Of a stretch of DNA of 64,000 nucleotides, positions 28,227 to 37,789 are shown piece after piece (the first letter of the stretch is position 1; the number at the start of each line of letters is the position of its first letter). The stretch spans positions 1-64,000 of the forward strand of contig CAZWHQ010000010.1 in the NCBI GenBank assembly GCA_964633715.1, read 5' to 3'. Under the pieces are notes generated by a model. It had not been told where the DNA came from, did no database searches, and saw only the letters and a program-made list of their open reading frames with translations. The position numbers were made by a program, and so were the translations under genes. Origin of the DNA: JAUWVG01 sp964633715. GTDB lineage: Bacteria > Acidobacteriota > Aminicenantia > Aminicenantales > Aminicenantaceae.

Positions 28227-28412
28227 GATGACTCACACAAACTCAGCTGAATGAACTCTATAAGAGCAATATTCTTTACACTCAGTAAAGAAGGCTTAAA
28301 AGCCGATAACTCAGAGTTACAAAAACCAGGGAATCTTCAATTACATTTAGTCGTAACTGTAAAAGCCATTACTCCAAGTCAACACACGAAATTTGTTTGT
28401 AACTATCAGTTA

Positions 28413-29318
28413 TTAAATCGGGAATTTGATCCTTGTCAACTCTTCGGAAATATCCCAGAGCTTTTGGGCTATCTCTTTATCATGTGAAGACTCATTCGAA
28501 TTGACTTTTTTTGGATATCCCTTCTGTTCTTGCCATCCGGATGGGCCGTAATAATCATTTCCTTTGACATCAGCCGCTGTAGCGGCATAGAGTGTCGGCA
28601 GGGCTCCCATATCAATCCCCTGGGAAAAAAAATGATTGAGAAAACCCAATAGACCCACATGCCTCTGAAGATCTGTGGCCGTCCAACCGGGATGCGCAGC
28701 CACTGCGATTGTCTTCGATCCAATTTTTTCCAATTTCTCCTGCAGTGCATAGGTGAAATAAAGATTGGCGATTTTGCTGTCGCCGTAGGCCTTTGTTTTT
28801 TTGTACTTTCGCTTTTCCCAGTTGAGGTCATCAAAATCCAGCTTCCCATATCTGTGACCTGTACTACTCACTGTGACAATACGTGAATTTTCTGTCTTTA
28901 AAAGCAGGTCCAAGATTTGACCCGTCAGGGCAAAATGCCCCAGATGATTTGTCCCAAATTGGAGTTCAAATCCATCGGTGGTTTTGGAGTAGGGCGGCAT
29001 CATGACACCGGCATTATTGATCAGCAAATCCAGTCGCGAATATTTTTTTTTGAATTCTTCGGCAAAAAAGCCCACCAACTTTAAGCTGGCCAGATCCAGT
29101 TCCATAACCTTTGCATCTGCATTTGGATGTGTTTCCTTTATTTTTTCTAGAGCCGCCTGACCTTTGTCCAAATTCCTGACGGCGATTACCACCGCAGCAT
29201 TTTTAGCCGCAAGCACACGAGCCGTCTCGTAACCGATCCCGCTGCTGGAACCCGTGACAATGGCTACCCGACCTTTTTGATCGGGAACATCGTGGCTGTC
29301 CCATTTCTGTTGTGACAT
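28413..29318 (-). CDS. Short-chain dehydrogenase/reductase (retinol-dehydrogenase-like)
   Basis: A 301-residue cytoplasmic oxidoreductase with the complete classical SDR set: the nucleotide-binding TGSSSGIGYETA, LINNAGVMM, the catalytic Ser in IVTVSSTGHRYG, and the Tyr-Lys pair in AYGDSKIANLYF. AVRNLDKGQAAL after the second strand, with basic residues, favours NADP(H). The C-terminal DVKGNDYYGPSGWQEQKGYP is typical of the WW-oxidoreductase/retinol-dehydrogenase-like branch. AGAGGAGAG precedes the ATG. It stands alone between the foldback element and a divergent fucosidase gene; the substrate is unknown. Confidence 0.9.
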   Translation of the reverse strand: MSQQKWDSHDVPDQKGRVAIVTGSSSGIGYETARVLAAKNAAVVIAVRNLDKGQAALEKIKETHPNADAKVMELDLASLKLVGFFAEEFKKKYSRLDLLINNAGVMMPPYSKTTDGFELQFGTNHLGHFALTGQILDLLLKTENSRIVTVSSTGHRYGKLDFDDLNWEKRKYKKTKAYGDSKIANLYFTYALQEKLEKIGSKTIAVAAHPGWTATDLQRHVGLLGFLNHFFSQGIDMGALPTLYAATAADVKGNDYYGPSGWQEQKGYPKKVNSNESSHDKEIAQKLWDISEELTRIKFPI

Positions 29319-29470
29319 GTCACTCTCCTCTACATGTAATTTGATATTCTAATTTAAACGATCCTTTGAAAATATACTATACTTTCTAGCAGATTTCTTT
29401 CTTTCCCTAAATTTGTTGAAGGAATAAGAAGGATGAGGTAATAATAGACATGAACAAAGGGAGAAAAACC

Positions 29471-30919
29471 ATGAGATGGCTAAAAATTGTCCTGCTCCTA
29501 ACACTTTTAACGAGCAGCTGTGTTTCCAATAATCCTCCGGAACCCTACGGAACGGTCCCGACCGAACGCCAGCTTATCTGGCACAATATGAAGTACCATG
29601 CGTTTATCCACTTTGGGCCCAATACATTTACCGATATCGAATGGGGGCATGGAGACGAGTCCCCCGATGTCTTCAATCCCTCTGAATTGGACTGCCGCCA
29701 ATGGGCCAAAGTCATTAAGGACGCCGGTATGAAGGGGGCCATTATCACAGCCAAACACCATGATGGATTTTGCCTCTGGCCTTCGGCGTACTCGACGCAT
29801 ACAGTCCGCGAGAGCCAATGGCGAAACGGAAAAGGCGATGTCCTCAAAGAACTGTCAGAAGCCTGCCGGGAGTTTGGAATAAAATTTGGCGTCTATCTCT
29901 CCCCCTGGGACAGGAACCACCCCACCTATTTCACAAATGCATACAACTCGGTGTTTAAAAAAATGCTGGAGGAGGTCCTGACCAATTACGGCGATGTGTA
30001 TTATGTGTTTTTCGATGGCGCCTTCAGCGTCGGGCCAAACGGGAAACGGCAGGAATACGATTGGGCAGGTTTTACCGAGGTCGTCCGCCGATGCCAACCT
30101 AACGCTGTGATATTCAGTGATGGGGGACCCGATGTCCGCTGGATTGGAAATGAAAGAGGATACGCGTCCGAAACAAACTGGTGCACCGTAAGAAAGGACA
30201 CTTTTTATCCCGGAATTGGAGGCGTCAACGACCAGCTGCTCACCGGCCATGAAGACGGCGAACTGTGGATTCCCTCTGAAGTCAATACCTCCATCCGCCC
30301 AGGCTGGTTCTATCACAAAGAGGAAGATAACAGAGTAAAATCACTGAAAAGGCTCATTGACAACTACTATCATTCAGTCGGGATGAATGGCAATTTTCTT
30401 TTAAATCTTCCGCCTGATACAAGAGGCCTCATCCATGAGAACGACATCCAGAGATTGATGGAGCTTAAGGCCTATCTGGATGAGGCTTTTTCACTCAACC
30501 TTGCTCTTGATGTCCGTGCGAATGCAACACAAACAAGAGGAAAATCCTTCAGCGCAAACAAAGCCGTCGATGGGAATCCCGATACCTATTGGGCCCCAAA
30601 GGATGATGTTTTAGAGGCGTCAATAGAGCTGGATTTTGGTTTGCCCAAAGAAATCAATGCCCTGCTTATCCAAGAATATATCCCATTGGGCCAGCGGGTG
30701 AAATCCTTTTCAGTTGAAGCCCAAATAGACGATAAATTTCAACAAATCGCCACCGGGATCACTATTGGAAACCGCAGAATAGTCAAATTCAACTCGATTT
30801 TAACACAGAAAATAAAAATAAATATCTTTGCTAAGGCCTGTCCTTTGATTAGCAACATCGAAGTCTATCATGTCCCTGAGATAGATGAGAGCCCAGCCCC
30901 TCAGAAAGAGGTGATGTAA
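29471..30919 (+). CDS. GH29 alpha-L-fucosidase with C-terminal sandwich domain, lipoprotein
   Basis: The ATG at 29471 follows GGGAG by seven bases and opens a lipoprotein signal (LKIVLLLTLLTSSC); an ATG at 29450 is the alternative. The GH29 barrel shows MKYHAFIHFGPNTFTDIEWG, KGAIITAKHHDGFCLWPS, GVYLSPWDRNHPTY and the nucleophile strand VYYVFFDGAF, a pattern of the GH29-B group that prefers branched fucose. Residues from about 360 on (NATQTRGKSFSANKAVDGNP, LDFGLPKEINALLIQEYI) form a discoidin-like carbohydrate-binding sandwich. A sulfatase gene starts 23 bases after its stop, so removal of sulfate and fucose is coupled at operon level. Confidence 0.9.
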   Translation: MRWLKIVLLLTLLTSSCVSNNPPEPYGTVPTERQLIWHNMKYHAFIHFGPNTFTDIEWGHGDESPDVFNPSELDCRQWAKVIKDAGMKGAIITAKHHDGFCLWPSAYSTHTVRESQWRNGKGDVLKELSEACREFGIKFGVYLSPWDRNHPTYFTNAYNSVFKKMLEEVLTNYGDVYYVFFDGAFSVGPNGKRQEYDWAGFTEVVRRCQPNAVIFSDGGPDVRWIGNERGYASETNWCTVRKDTFYPGIGGVNDQLLTGHEDGELWIPSEVNTSIRPGWFYHKEEDNRVKSLKRLIDNYYHSVGMNGNFLLNLPPDTRGLIHENDIQRLMELKAYLDEAFSLNLALDVRANATQTRGKSFSANKAVDGNPDTYWAPKDDVLEASIELDFGLPKEINALLIQEYIPLGQRVKSFSVEAQIDDKFQQIATGITIGNRRIVKFNSILTQKIKINIFAKACPLISNIEVYHVPEIDESPAPQKEVM

Positions 30920-30942
30920 AGTCTCTTTGTTGAAGATTGAAA

Positions 30943-32508
30943 ATGCCCCTAAAGAGGAGAGATTTTTTAAAGCTCACGGCCGCGGGTCTGTCAGGACTAG
31001 CTCTCCCGCTCAACTTTTCCTGCAGAAACCGCAGAGGCCGTCCCAATATTCTCCTCATCTGTGTGGATGACCTGCGCCCGGAGCTGGGATGTTATGGTCA
31101 AGAGTTTATCAAGTCTCCGCACCTAGACTCTCTCGCTCAAGAAGGTATTGTTTTTTCTCGACATTTTATTCAGGCCCCGACATGCGGCCCCTCGAGGTAC
31201 AGCCTTTTAACAGGTCTGCGCCCCAGGACTAAAGCGGAGCTGAATAATGCTTTTATGGAAAATAACTTTTATAAAAGACCGGAAACAGAAATTCCTGAAA
31301 CTTTTATACACCATTTCAAGCGCAACGGTTACTTAACAGTAGGGATCGGCAAGATCAGCCATACTCCTGACGGCCGGATCAGAAAAGACAATTCAACATT
31401 GGAGCTGCCCTACAGTTGGGATGAGATGCTCAGTGAAAAGGGGCCTTGGGGCGGAGGATTTGACACCTTTTTTGCCTATGCCAGCGGGGAAAGCCGGGCA
31501 AGTTTGAAGTTTCAGGTTCCTCCGTATGAGTGTGCCGACGTCCCTGACGAAGGGTATCCGGACGGATTAAACGCAAATCTGGCTGTCCGGAAACTCAAGG
31601 AACTTTCCGTCAAGGACAAACCCTTTTTGCTGGCTGTGGGATTCTACAAACCCCACCTGCCTTTTAATTCTCCAAAAAAATACTGGGATCTCTATAAACG
31701 CCAAAACATATCTTTGTCTCCCAATCCTGATGTGCCAGTCAACACTTCATTGGACCTCCTGCATGACAGCCGTGAATTTTTCGGCAACTACCAAAAGGGA
31801 AAAGAATATGGAGCGAGAGGAAAAAAGATCAGCGAGGCGTATGCCCGAGAAATTCGTCATGCCTACTTTGCAGCCGTAAGCTATGTCGATGCTCAAATTG
31901 GAAAGGTTCTCGACAATTTAAAGGATCTCGAATTGGACAAGAATACCATTGTCGTCCTATGGGGAGACCACGGATGGCATTTAGGCGACCACACGATATG
32001 GGGGAAACACAGCCCATTTGAACGGTCCACCCACAGCCCGCTTATTATCAAATTCCCCGGCATGAAGAGGTCCGGAATCAGCACAAGAGCACTGACAGAA
32101 ACAATCGATATCTATCCAACACTCTGCAGTCTAACAGGAATTCATCCTCCCCCCGGCCTCGAGGGAAAAAGCCTTATCAAAATTCTGGATGAGCCGCAGA
32201 CAGATGGAAAACAGGCCGTCTACAGCTACCAGAATAACCGCATTTCCATGAGGACAGACCGCTTCCGACTTGTCGCCCAGTATGAAGAGGACCGCCCTTG
32301 GACATTTGCCCTGTTTGATCACCAGGCCGATCCCTATGAAACAATAAATATTGCCGAAGACCATAAAGATATCGTCGAACAATTACTGCCGCTGCTGAAT
32401 GAAGGCAACACAGGGATTATCCCAAAAATTGATTTGACAAAGAATGGGGATGGATCTCAAAAAATTTGCCCCGATAATCAATCCTGTGGTATGTTCAAAC
32501 CAGAATAA
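30943..32508 (+). CDS. Tat-exported S1 sulfatase (iduronate-2-sulfatase-like)
   Basis: A full-length sulfatase of about 521 residues. The N terminus has KRRDFLKLTAAG, a Tat signal, and possibly a lipobox (NFSC). RPNILLICVDDLRPELGCYG carries the metal-binding Asp pair, and QAPTCGPSRYSLLTG holds the C-x-P-S-R site where Cys is converted to formylglycine, so a maturase is needed from elsewhere in the genome. KPHLPFNSPKKYW, VLWGDHGWHLGDH and GKHSPFERSTHSPLIIKFPG complete the active site and resemble iduronate-2-sulfatase-type (S1_7-like) enzymes. It is paired with the preceding fucosidase. Likely substrates are sulfated fucose or uronate residues; the exact one is open. Confidence 0.88.
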   Translation: MPLKRRDFLKLTAAGLSGLALPLNFSCRNRRGRPNILLICVDDLRPELGCYGQEFIKSPHLDSLAQEGIVFSRHFIQAPTCGPSRYSLLTGLRPRTKAELNNAFMENNFYKRPETEIPETFIHHFKRNGYLTVGIGKISHTPDGRIRKDNSTLELPYSWDEMLSEKGPWGGGFDTFFAYASGESRASLKFQVPPYECADVPDEGYPDGLNANLAVRKLKELSVKDKPFLLAVGFYKPHLPFNSPKKYWDLYKRQNISLSPNPDVPVNTSLDLLHDSREFFGNYQKGKEYGARGKKISEAYAREIRHAYFAAVSYVDAQIGKVLDNLKDLELDKNTIVVLWGDHGWHLGDHTIWGKHSPFERSTHSPLIIKFPGMKRSGISTRALTETIDIYPTLCSLTGIHPPPGLEGKSLIKILDEPQTDGKQAVYSYQNNRISMRTDRFRLVAQYEEDRPWTFALFDHQADPYETINIAEDHKDIVEQLLPLLNEGNTGIIPKIDLTKNGDGSQKICPDNQSCGMFKPE

Positions 32509-32559
32509 ATTAAATTTTTGACTTAATAGAAAGGACTTTTACATAAAGGAGAATCAAAA

Positions 32560-32808
32560 ATGGATGACAAACAGAAAAAATTTGAATGTGCCCACTGCGG
32601 CTTCACCGCTGACAACAAATTCACAGGGGATATCTGCCCCGATTGTGGATTGACATTCTGGAAATGCGGCAACTGTGGATTTCTCCATACTGCGGCTGCT
32701 CCACCCAACACATGCCCATCATGCAAACAAAAATGTGAGTTCCGAAATGTCTCATGTTACACACCTGACTGTGGGGGACCGGGCAAAGTGGATCCCCGTT
32801 TAGTCTAA
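32560..32808 (+). CDS. Small rubredoxin-like zinc-ribbon protein
   Basis: 82 residues containing eleven cysteines. Two ribbon units are visible: FECAHCGF with ICPDCGL, and WKCGNCGFLHTA with TCPSCKQ, the second resembling the rubredoxin-like tail of rubrerythrins. The C-terminal FRNVSCYTPDCGGPGKVDPR is a third conserved segment. It could bind iron or zinc and act as a one-electron carrier or metal-ribbon adaptor. GGAGAATC precedes the ATG. The next gene is a hemerythrin, which fits an oxygen- or peroxide-handling pair in an anaerobe or microaerophile. Confidence 0.75.
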   Translation: MDDKQKKFECAHCGFTADNKFTGDICPDCGLTFWKCGNCGFLHTAAAPPNTCPSCKQKCEFRNVSCYTPDCGGPGKVDPRLV

Positions 32809-32886
32809 ATCACAACTGCAGATTGACCCCATATCTCCGGTGTGCTAACTTATCCTTCAAGCTAATTAAACCTGGAGGAAAAAAAC

Positions 32887-33297
32887 ATGGCTAAAATTGA
32901 ATGGGACAACAGCTTATCCATTGGCGTGGATATAATTGATGAGCAGCACAAAATGCTCATCCAAAAATTAAAAGATCTTTCCGATGCTTTCCAGATGGGA
33001 CTCGAACAGAACAAAATGCTGAAGACCATAGATTTTATGATCGATTATACCGACTTTCACTTCTGTGAGGAAGAGAACCTCATGGCTAAGCATAAGTATC
33101 CGGGATTAGAAGCACAAAAAAAACAGCACAGGGAATTTCAGGAAACACTGAGCCATATATTGGAGGACTATCAGGATGAGGGCCCAACCAAGGCTCTGGC
33201 AACGTCTATCAACGTTTTTTTGCTCAACTGGTTAATCAATCATATCAAAGGTGTTGATGTCCAAATCGGAAAATTTTTATCTGACAAAACGAGCTAG
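32887..33297 (+). CDS. Bacteriohemerythrin
   Basis: A single-domain hemerythrin of 136 residues starting MAKIEWDNSLSIGVDIIDEQHK. All expected di-iron ligands are present in order: the His of DEQHKML, the His and Glu of DFHFCEEENLM, the two His of KHKYPGLEAQKKQHREF, the His of LINHIKGVD and its Asp. It reversibly binds oxygen in the cytoplasm and probably scavenges or stores it. CTGGAGG lies close upstream. Between a rubredoxin-like protein and a radical SAM enzyme, both oxygen-sensitive types, a protective role is plausible. Confidence 0.95.
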   Translation: MAKIEWDNSLSIGVDIIDEQHKMLIQKLKDLSDAFQMGLEQNKMLKTIDFMIDYTDFHFCEEENLMAKHKYPGLEAQKKQHREFQETLSHILEDYQDEGPTKALATSINVFLLNWLINHIKGVDVQIGKFLSDKTS

Positions 33298-33336
33298 AAC
33301 TCACAAAGATCCTTTGATTCGAGACAGGTCAAAAAA

Positions 33337-35229
33337 ATGAAAGAATTAAAGCTGTTCGGTACCAAAATTATCGATGACGTCTTTACCGACGAAATTTCTT
33401 TTTTTAAGCCTAAATTTGAGGTGGATTATGACGCCTATGTGGAAAGACTCTGGAAGGCCAATCCGGAGCTCCACAAAATCCTCAAAAACGCGGATGACTT
33501 GGAGGCCGCAAGGGATGGTGTCTTTTCCTATCTGGAGCAAGCCGAACGAGAAATATTCGCTGTGGACAACGATCTCCATATTTTGGAAAAGGCTACCGTG
33601 AGGGAAGGAATCCGTGCTTTTAAAAGTATAATCGGTCCGGTCAATGAATACCGCACCGAAGTGTCTGCCCTGGATATCTTGTGGAAGTTGGCTCAGGACA
33701 CAAAAGACGACATCAGAACAGAAGTTTCTGTAGGATTTTTAATGGAATTTATCAATCTGTTCCGGAGTGTCATCGGTCAATCCAATATCTATCATGAGAA
33801 TGGTGAGGTCAAAAAACATATTCCCGACTTTTTAAAGCTCGAGGGACTTGCAGCAGCTCAGGCGAGAACGGACATCCTGGATGAATTGGGTTCAACTGTA
33901 AAGAAATATTTTAAAAAATATCCTTCCGGACTCGAAGACGAAGTGATTTTTTGGCGAAAAGAAAATAAGACAAAAATACTCCATTATTTTGGAGGAAAAG
34001 AGGCAGATTGGAACGATTATAAATGGCATCTCAAACATGTTATCAGTGATTCCAAACCGCTTCTGGATCTCATCGAACTGACCAAAAATCAAAAAAATGC
34101 CATCGAAAAAGCCAATCTCAACAAAATACCCTTTGGGATCACACCCTACTATCTCAGCTTGATGGATTCAAATATCTCCATCGGTTATGATCACGCTATT
34201 CGCGCACAGGTGATCCCTCCAAAAAAATACGTGGACTCGATGTCCGAACACCGGGAGGAACGGAACACCTTTTTTGATTTTATGGGAGAACATGACACCT
34301 CTCCACAGGATTTGATCACACGCCGCTATCCCTTAATTTCGATCTTAAAGCCCTTTAATACATGCGCACAGATCTGCATCTACTGCCAGCGCAACTGGGA
34401 GATCGAACGGGTATTGGATCCAAAAGCCACGGCCTCGAAAGAACAGATCGATTTAGCCCTGGACTGGTTTGATGACCACAAAAGTGTCGGAGACATTTTG
34501 ATAACAGGCGGAGATCCTGTCGTGATGAAAGACAATCAATTGGAGAGGATTTTAGACATCCTAGCCAAGAAAAAACACATCTACCGCATCCGACTCGGAA
34601 CAAGGACACCGGTTGTCCTTCCCATGCGCTGGACCGACGACTTGATCAAGATTGCCGCCAAATATCACGATCCTCCACGAAGAGAGATTGCCGTCGTCAC
34701 ACATTTTGAACATCCCTACGAAATCACCCCGGAGAGCTTGGAGGCCGTTCAAAAAATTCGAAAAACCGGGATCGGTGTCTATAACCAGGTCGTCTTCACC
34801 ATGGAAAATTCCCGGCGTTTTGAACTGGCAAAGCTCCGCTGGGACTTAAAATCCATCGGCGTGGATCCTTACTACACATTCAACATGAAAGGAAAAGAGG
34901 AAACCCAACAGTATATGGTCCCCATTGCACGAATTTTGCAGGAAAGGAAGGAGGAGGCCCGGCTGCTGCCCGGACTGGACCGCACAGACGAACCTGTTTT
35001 TAATGTGCCTAAATTGGGGAAGAACCATCTGCGCTCCTGGCAGGATCACCGCTTAGTGATGATTCTGCCCAATGGCTCTCGAGTCTATGAATTTCATCCT
35101 TGGGAAAAAAACATTGCTCCGGTTCCACCATATAATTATATCGATGTTCCTATCTACGATTACCTGGAAGAGTTGGCGGCCCGGGGTGAAAATATACGGG
35201 ATTACCGGACAATCTGGTTTTATTATTAG
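33337..35229 (+). CDS. KamA-family radical SAM protein
   Basis: A 630-residue cytoplasmic enzyme. The radical-SAM cluster is bound by NTCAQICIYCQRNWE (C-x3-C-x2-C), followed by ILITGGDPVV for SAM and RIRLGTRTPVVLPMRWTDD, all typical of lysine-2,3-aminomutase relatives. VPKLGKNHLR near the C terminus is placed where KamA carries the PLP lysine. The protein is about 200 residues longer than lysine aminomutase: the first ~310 residues are a helical extension with no motif I recognise. It may rearrange an amino group on lysine, glutamate or an unknown substrate. The stop lies 9 bases from that of a convergent gene. Confidence 0.85.
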   Translation: MKELKLFGTKIIDDVFTDEISFFKPKFEVDYDAYVERLWKANPELHKILKNADDLEAARDGVFSYLEQAEREIFAVDNDLHILEKATVREGIRAFKSIIGPVNEYRTEVSALDILWKLAQDTKDDIRTEVSVGFLMEFINLFRSVIGQSNIYHENGEVKKHIPDFLKLEGLAAAQARTDILDELGSTVKKYFKKYPSGLEDEVIFWRKENKTKILHYFGGKEADWNDYKWHLKHVISDSKPLLDLIELTKNQKNAIEKANLNKIPFGITPYYLSLMDSNISIGYDHAIRAQVIPPKKYVDSMSEHREERNTFFDFMGEHDTSPQDLITRRYPLISILKPFNTCAQICIYCQRNWEIERVLDPKATASKEQIDLALDWFDDHKSVGDILITGGDPVVMKDNQLERILDILAKKKHIYRIRLGTRTPVVLPMRWTDDLIKIAAKYHDPPRREIAVVTHFEHPYEITPESLEAVQKIRKTGIGVYNQVVFTMENSRRFELAKLRWDLKSIGVDPYYTFNMKGKEETQQYMVPIARILQERKEEARLLPGLDRTDEPVFNVPKLGKNHLRSWQDHRLVMILPNGSRVYEFHPWEKNIAPVPPYNYIDVPIYDYLEELAARGENIRDYRTIWFYY

Positions 35230-35248
35230 CCGTATTTTTTATGCGGCT
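35228..35248. terminator. Possible bidirectional hairpin between convergent genes
   Basis: AGCCG and CGGCT flank a T-rich loop between the convergent stops at 35229 and 35239. It overlaps the last codons of the minus-strand gene. The stem is short, so this is tentative. Confidence 0.3.
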
Positions 35249-36324
35249 TGCAGTTCAGCCAGCAGCCCAGTAATGAGGTCTTTTACTTTGACTATCTTAT
35301 TAAGGCGATAGGCATTCTGTCCACAGAAAATAAGTCCATGTTCCACATCTCCAAAATAGGAGTTGAGGAGAGCGCGGGCAATGCAGTATTTCGCTGTACT
35401 TACTTTACAGAGCGTCAGGCACCGGTAGGGGCACTTGACCTTGAGCTTCCCTTTAATATCTATGTTCTTAAGGAACTTGTTATAGATAGCCCGCCCCGGC
35501 ATACCAACAGGACTTTTAATGATGGTGATGTCTTCCTCTGTGGCATCAAGGTAGGCCTGTTTAAACTCCTGAGAAACATCACACTCATCGGTGCAAACAA
35601 AACGTGTGGCCATCTGAACCCCGGAAGCACCCATTGATATCATTCGAGCAATGTCTTTTCCGGTAAATATCCCTCCGGCCGCGATGACAGGAATTTTCTT
35701 TCCCTGTTTATCTTCAAAGGGTTTGATGGTCTCCAAAATCTGAGGGAGGAGAATTTCCAGAGAATACTTTTCCGGTTCCTCAAGCTGCTCCACAGAAAAG
35801 CCAAGGTGCCCTCCTGCCAAAGGGCCCTCAAGAATCAATGCATCAGGGATTCGTCCATATCGTTTATCCCAGGATTGGAGAACAAGCCTGGCGACTCTGG
35901 CCGAGCTCACAATCGGAACAAGATTCACCGATGTATCATTGACAGTAGCAGGGAGTTTTATGGGAAGTCCGGCGCCATAAATGATAATTTTTATGCCTTC
36001 CCTTACAGCAGCCAGGATCATATCATCCACATTGGAGAGTACTCCCATAAAATTCACGGCCAAATGGCCATCTGTTTTACTTTTTGCCTTTCGAATCTCC
36101 CTGATTAGCGATTCTCTGGATTCACTCTCATAGTCTTTTATTCCGGCTTTTACGTTTCCCAGTCCAACACTCGCAATGGTTCCTATCGCTCCTGTATCAG
36201 CCACAGCTGCCGCCAGAGAAGAGAGAGACACTCGCACACCCATTCCCCCCTGTATGATCGGGATGTCAGCAGTGATCGAGCCAATTTTTAATTTCGGAAT
36301 ATCCACACAATCTTTCCTAAACAT
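35239..36324 (-). CDS. Nitronate monooxygenase / FMN-dependent 2-nitropropane dioxygenase family
   Basis: A TIM-barrel flavoprotein of about 361 residues. PIIQGGMGVRVSLSSLAAAV is the N-terminal FMN-barrel signature, GPLAGGHLGF carries the conserved His of nitronate monooxygenases, and VIAAGGIFTGKDIARMISMG plus GVQMATRF bind the phosphate. A Cys-rich C terminus (KCPYRCLTLC, TAKYCIARALLN, GLIFCGQNAYR) matches the anaerobe-type subfamily sometimes annotated as FabK-like. It oxidises alkyl nitronates or has an unassigned flavin activity. The ATG at 36324 is preferred over a TTG at 36336. It converges on the KamA-family gene. Confidence 0.87.
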   Translation of the reverse strand: MFRKDCVDIPKLKIGSITADIPIIQGGMGVRVSLSSLAAAVADTGAIGTIASVGLGNVKAGIKDYESESRESLIREIRKAKSKTDGHLAVNFMGVLSNVDDMILAAVREGIKIIIYGAGLPIKLPATVNDTSVNLVPIVSSARVARLVLQSWDKRYGRIPDALILEGPLAGGHLGFSVEQLEEPEKYSLEILLPQILETIKPFEDKQGKKIPVIAAGGIFTGKDIARMISMGASGVQMATRFVCTDECDVSQEFKQAYLDATEEDITIIKSPVGMPGRAIYNKFLKNIDIKGKLKVKCPYRCLTLCKVSTAKYCIARALLNSYFGDVEHGLIFCGQNAYRLNKIVKVKDLITGLLAELQAA

Positions 36325-36422
36325 TTTTTTTCGCAAGGGATTTTTAATTAAATTATACGATTTTTTTTCTGAAATTCAATAGTTTTCTCGATTTTTCACG
36401 TCACTCAGAACTTATTTCCAAG

Positions 36423-37760
36423 CTATTGACCTTCAATACAGTAGAGATTTTTATATCCGCGCAGAAACAACTGGTTTCCGACAACAACGGGTGAAGCGTT
36501 AAAATTGTCATCCAGTTGGTTTTTTGCCAGTATGTCAAAATTGGGGCCGTGTTTGATCACAAAGGCCATTCCATTTTGTCCAAGGATGATGATTTTGTTG
36601 CTGGCCACAATGGGGGACGCGAAAATATTCCCCATTCCTTCAAGCCGCTGATTGCTGTAGAAAGCTTTCCCTGTTTTTGCATCAAAGCAGGAGAGGATAC
36701 CATTATTGCTCTTGAGAAAATACAGGGAATCTTCGAAGAGCAGAGGAGAAGGTGCATAAGGTGTATCTTGATCAAATTTCCAAATGATCGCATCCGTACC
36801 GGTGATGTTCCCCTTGGCCTCGGAAAGACGAATGGCCAGAAGCGCATTTCCTCGATAACCGCTCATCAGATAGACAACCCCCTTGGCTTCCACCGGCATG
36901 GGGATGGCGTTCATTGTCATTCCGGCACATTCCCAGATCAGATCTCCGGTGGCAAGATCATAGCTCCGGATCAGTGCCGTTGCGCTGGTGATCACCTGAG
37001 GTTTTCCATTGTTTTCAACAATCAAAGGTGAAGCCCAGGAAGTTCCTTCATCGCGGTCGACTTTCCAAATGTCCTTTCCCGTCTTTTTATCGAGAGCGAT
37101 GATGAACGACTGCCCCTCATGGTCCCATGTGACGACAATTTTATCGCCGTAGAGGGCAGGAGAACTGCCTTCACCAAAATTCATTCTTTTCTTCAACTGG
37201 CCAAAATCCCGATCCCATTTGACATGGCCCTCCATGTCCAGACAATACAGTCCCCGGGAACCAAAGTAGGCATAGATGTGTTCGCCGTCTGTCAGAGGAG
37301 AATTTGAGGCCCAGCTGCCGAACTGGTGCGTCCCTTCCTGAGGCCATTCTTCCTTGACTGTTGTCTGCCAGAGGATTTTCCCGTCATTCCGGTCCAGAGC
37401 CATCACAACAAACTTATGGATTTTATTCGTCCTCGATGAGGGCATCCCGCGGCCTTGTGCAGTACCTCCAGCCGGCTCTTCGGGTTGGCCCTCTTTTTCG
37501 GTCTCCACGGCCGTGGTCAGATAGATTCTATTTCCCCAGATGATAGGGGTGGAATGGCCCTTCCCAGGGATGGCGATTTTCCATTTGATATTTTTTGTCT
37601 CGCTCCACTCAGATGGGAAATTTCCATTGGGAGAGACACCGTTGTCAAGAGGACCCCGCCACTGCGGCCAGTTATTTTCGATGTCCGCCCCATTCTCATA
37701 AGCTAAAAAAAAGCTCGAACAGACGACTAAAAGACTCATCAACAAAGCAAATTTTTTCAT
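36423..37760 (-). CDS. PQQ-like beta-propeller, WPQWRGP type
   Basis: 445 residues with a signal peptide (FALLMSLLVVCSSFFLAY) and the mature start NNWPQWRGPLDNGVSP, a hallmark of exported PQQ-like propellers of Planctomycetes and Acidobacteria-like bacteria. Blades repeat ALDRNDGKILWQ, YCLDMEGHVKWD, ALDKKTGKDIWK, SYDLATGDLIWE and CFDAKTGKAFYS, giving about seven. I see no catalytic Asp/Glu pair or calcium site of quinoprotein dehydrogenases, so it is more likely a BamB-like binding scaffold. AAGGAGATC precedes the ATG. It follows a close paralogue after 29 bases. Confidence 0.85.
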   Translation of the reverse strand: MKKFALLMSLLVVCSSFFLAYENGADIENNWPQWRGPLDNGVSPNGNFPSEWSETKNIKWKIAIPGKGHSTPIIWGNRIYLTTAVETEKEGQPEEPAGGTAQGRGMPSSRTNKIHKFVVMALDRNDGKILWQTTVKEEWPQEGTHQFGSWASNSPLTDGEHIYAYFGSRGLYCLDMEGHVKWDRDFGQLKKRMNFGEGSSPALYGDKIVVTWDHEGQSFIIALDKKTGKDIWKVDRDEGTSWASPLIVENNGKPQVITSATALIRSYDLATGDLIWECAGMTMNAIPMPVEAKGVVYLMSGYRGNALLAIRLSEAKGNITGTDAIIWKFDQDTPYAPSPLLFEDSLYFLKSNNGILSCFDAKTGKAFYSNQRLEGMGNIFASPIVASNKIIILGQNGMAFVIKHGPNFDILAKNQLDDNFNASPVVVGNQLFLRGYKNLYCIEGQ

Positions 37761-37789
37761 TCTTGTGGATCTCCTTATAAATTGTGGAA

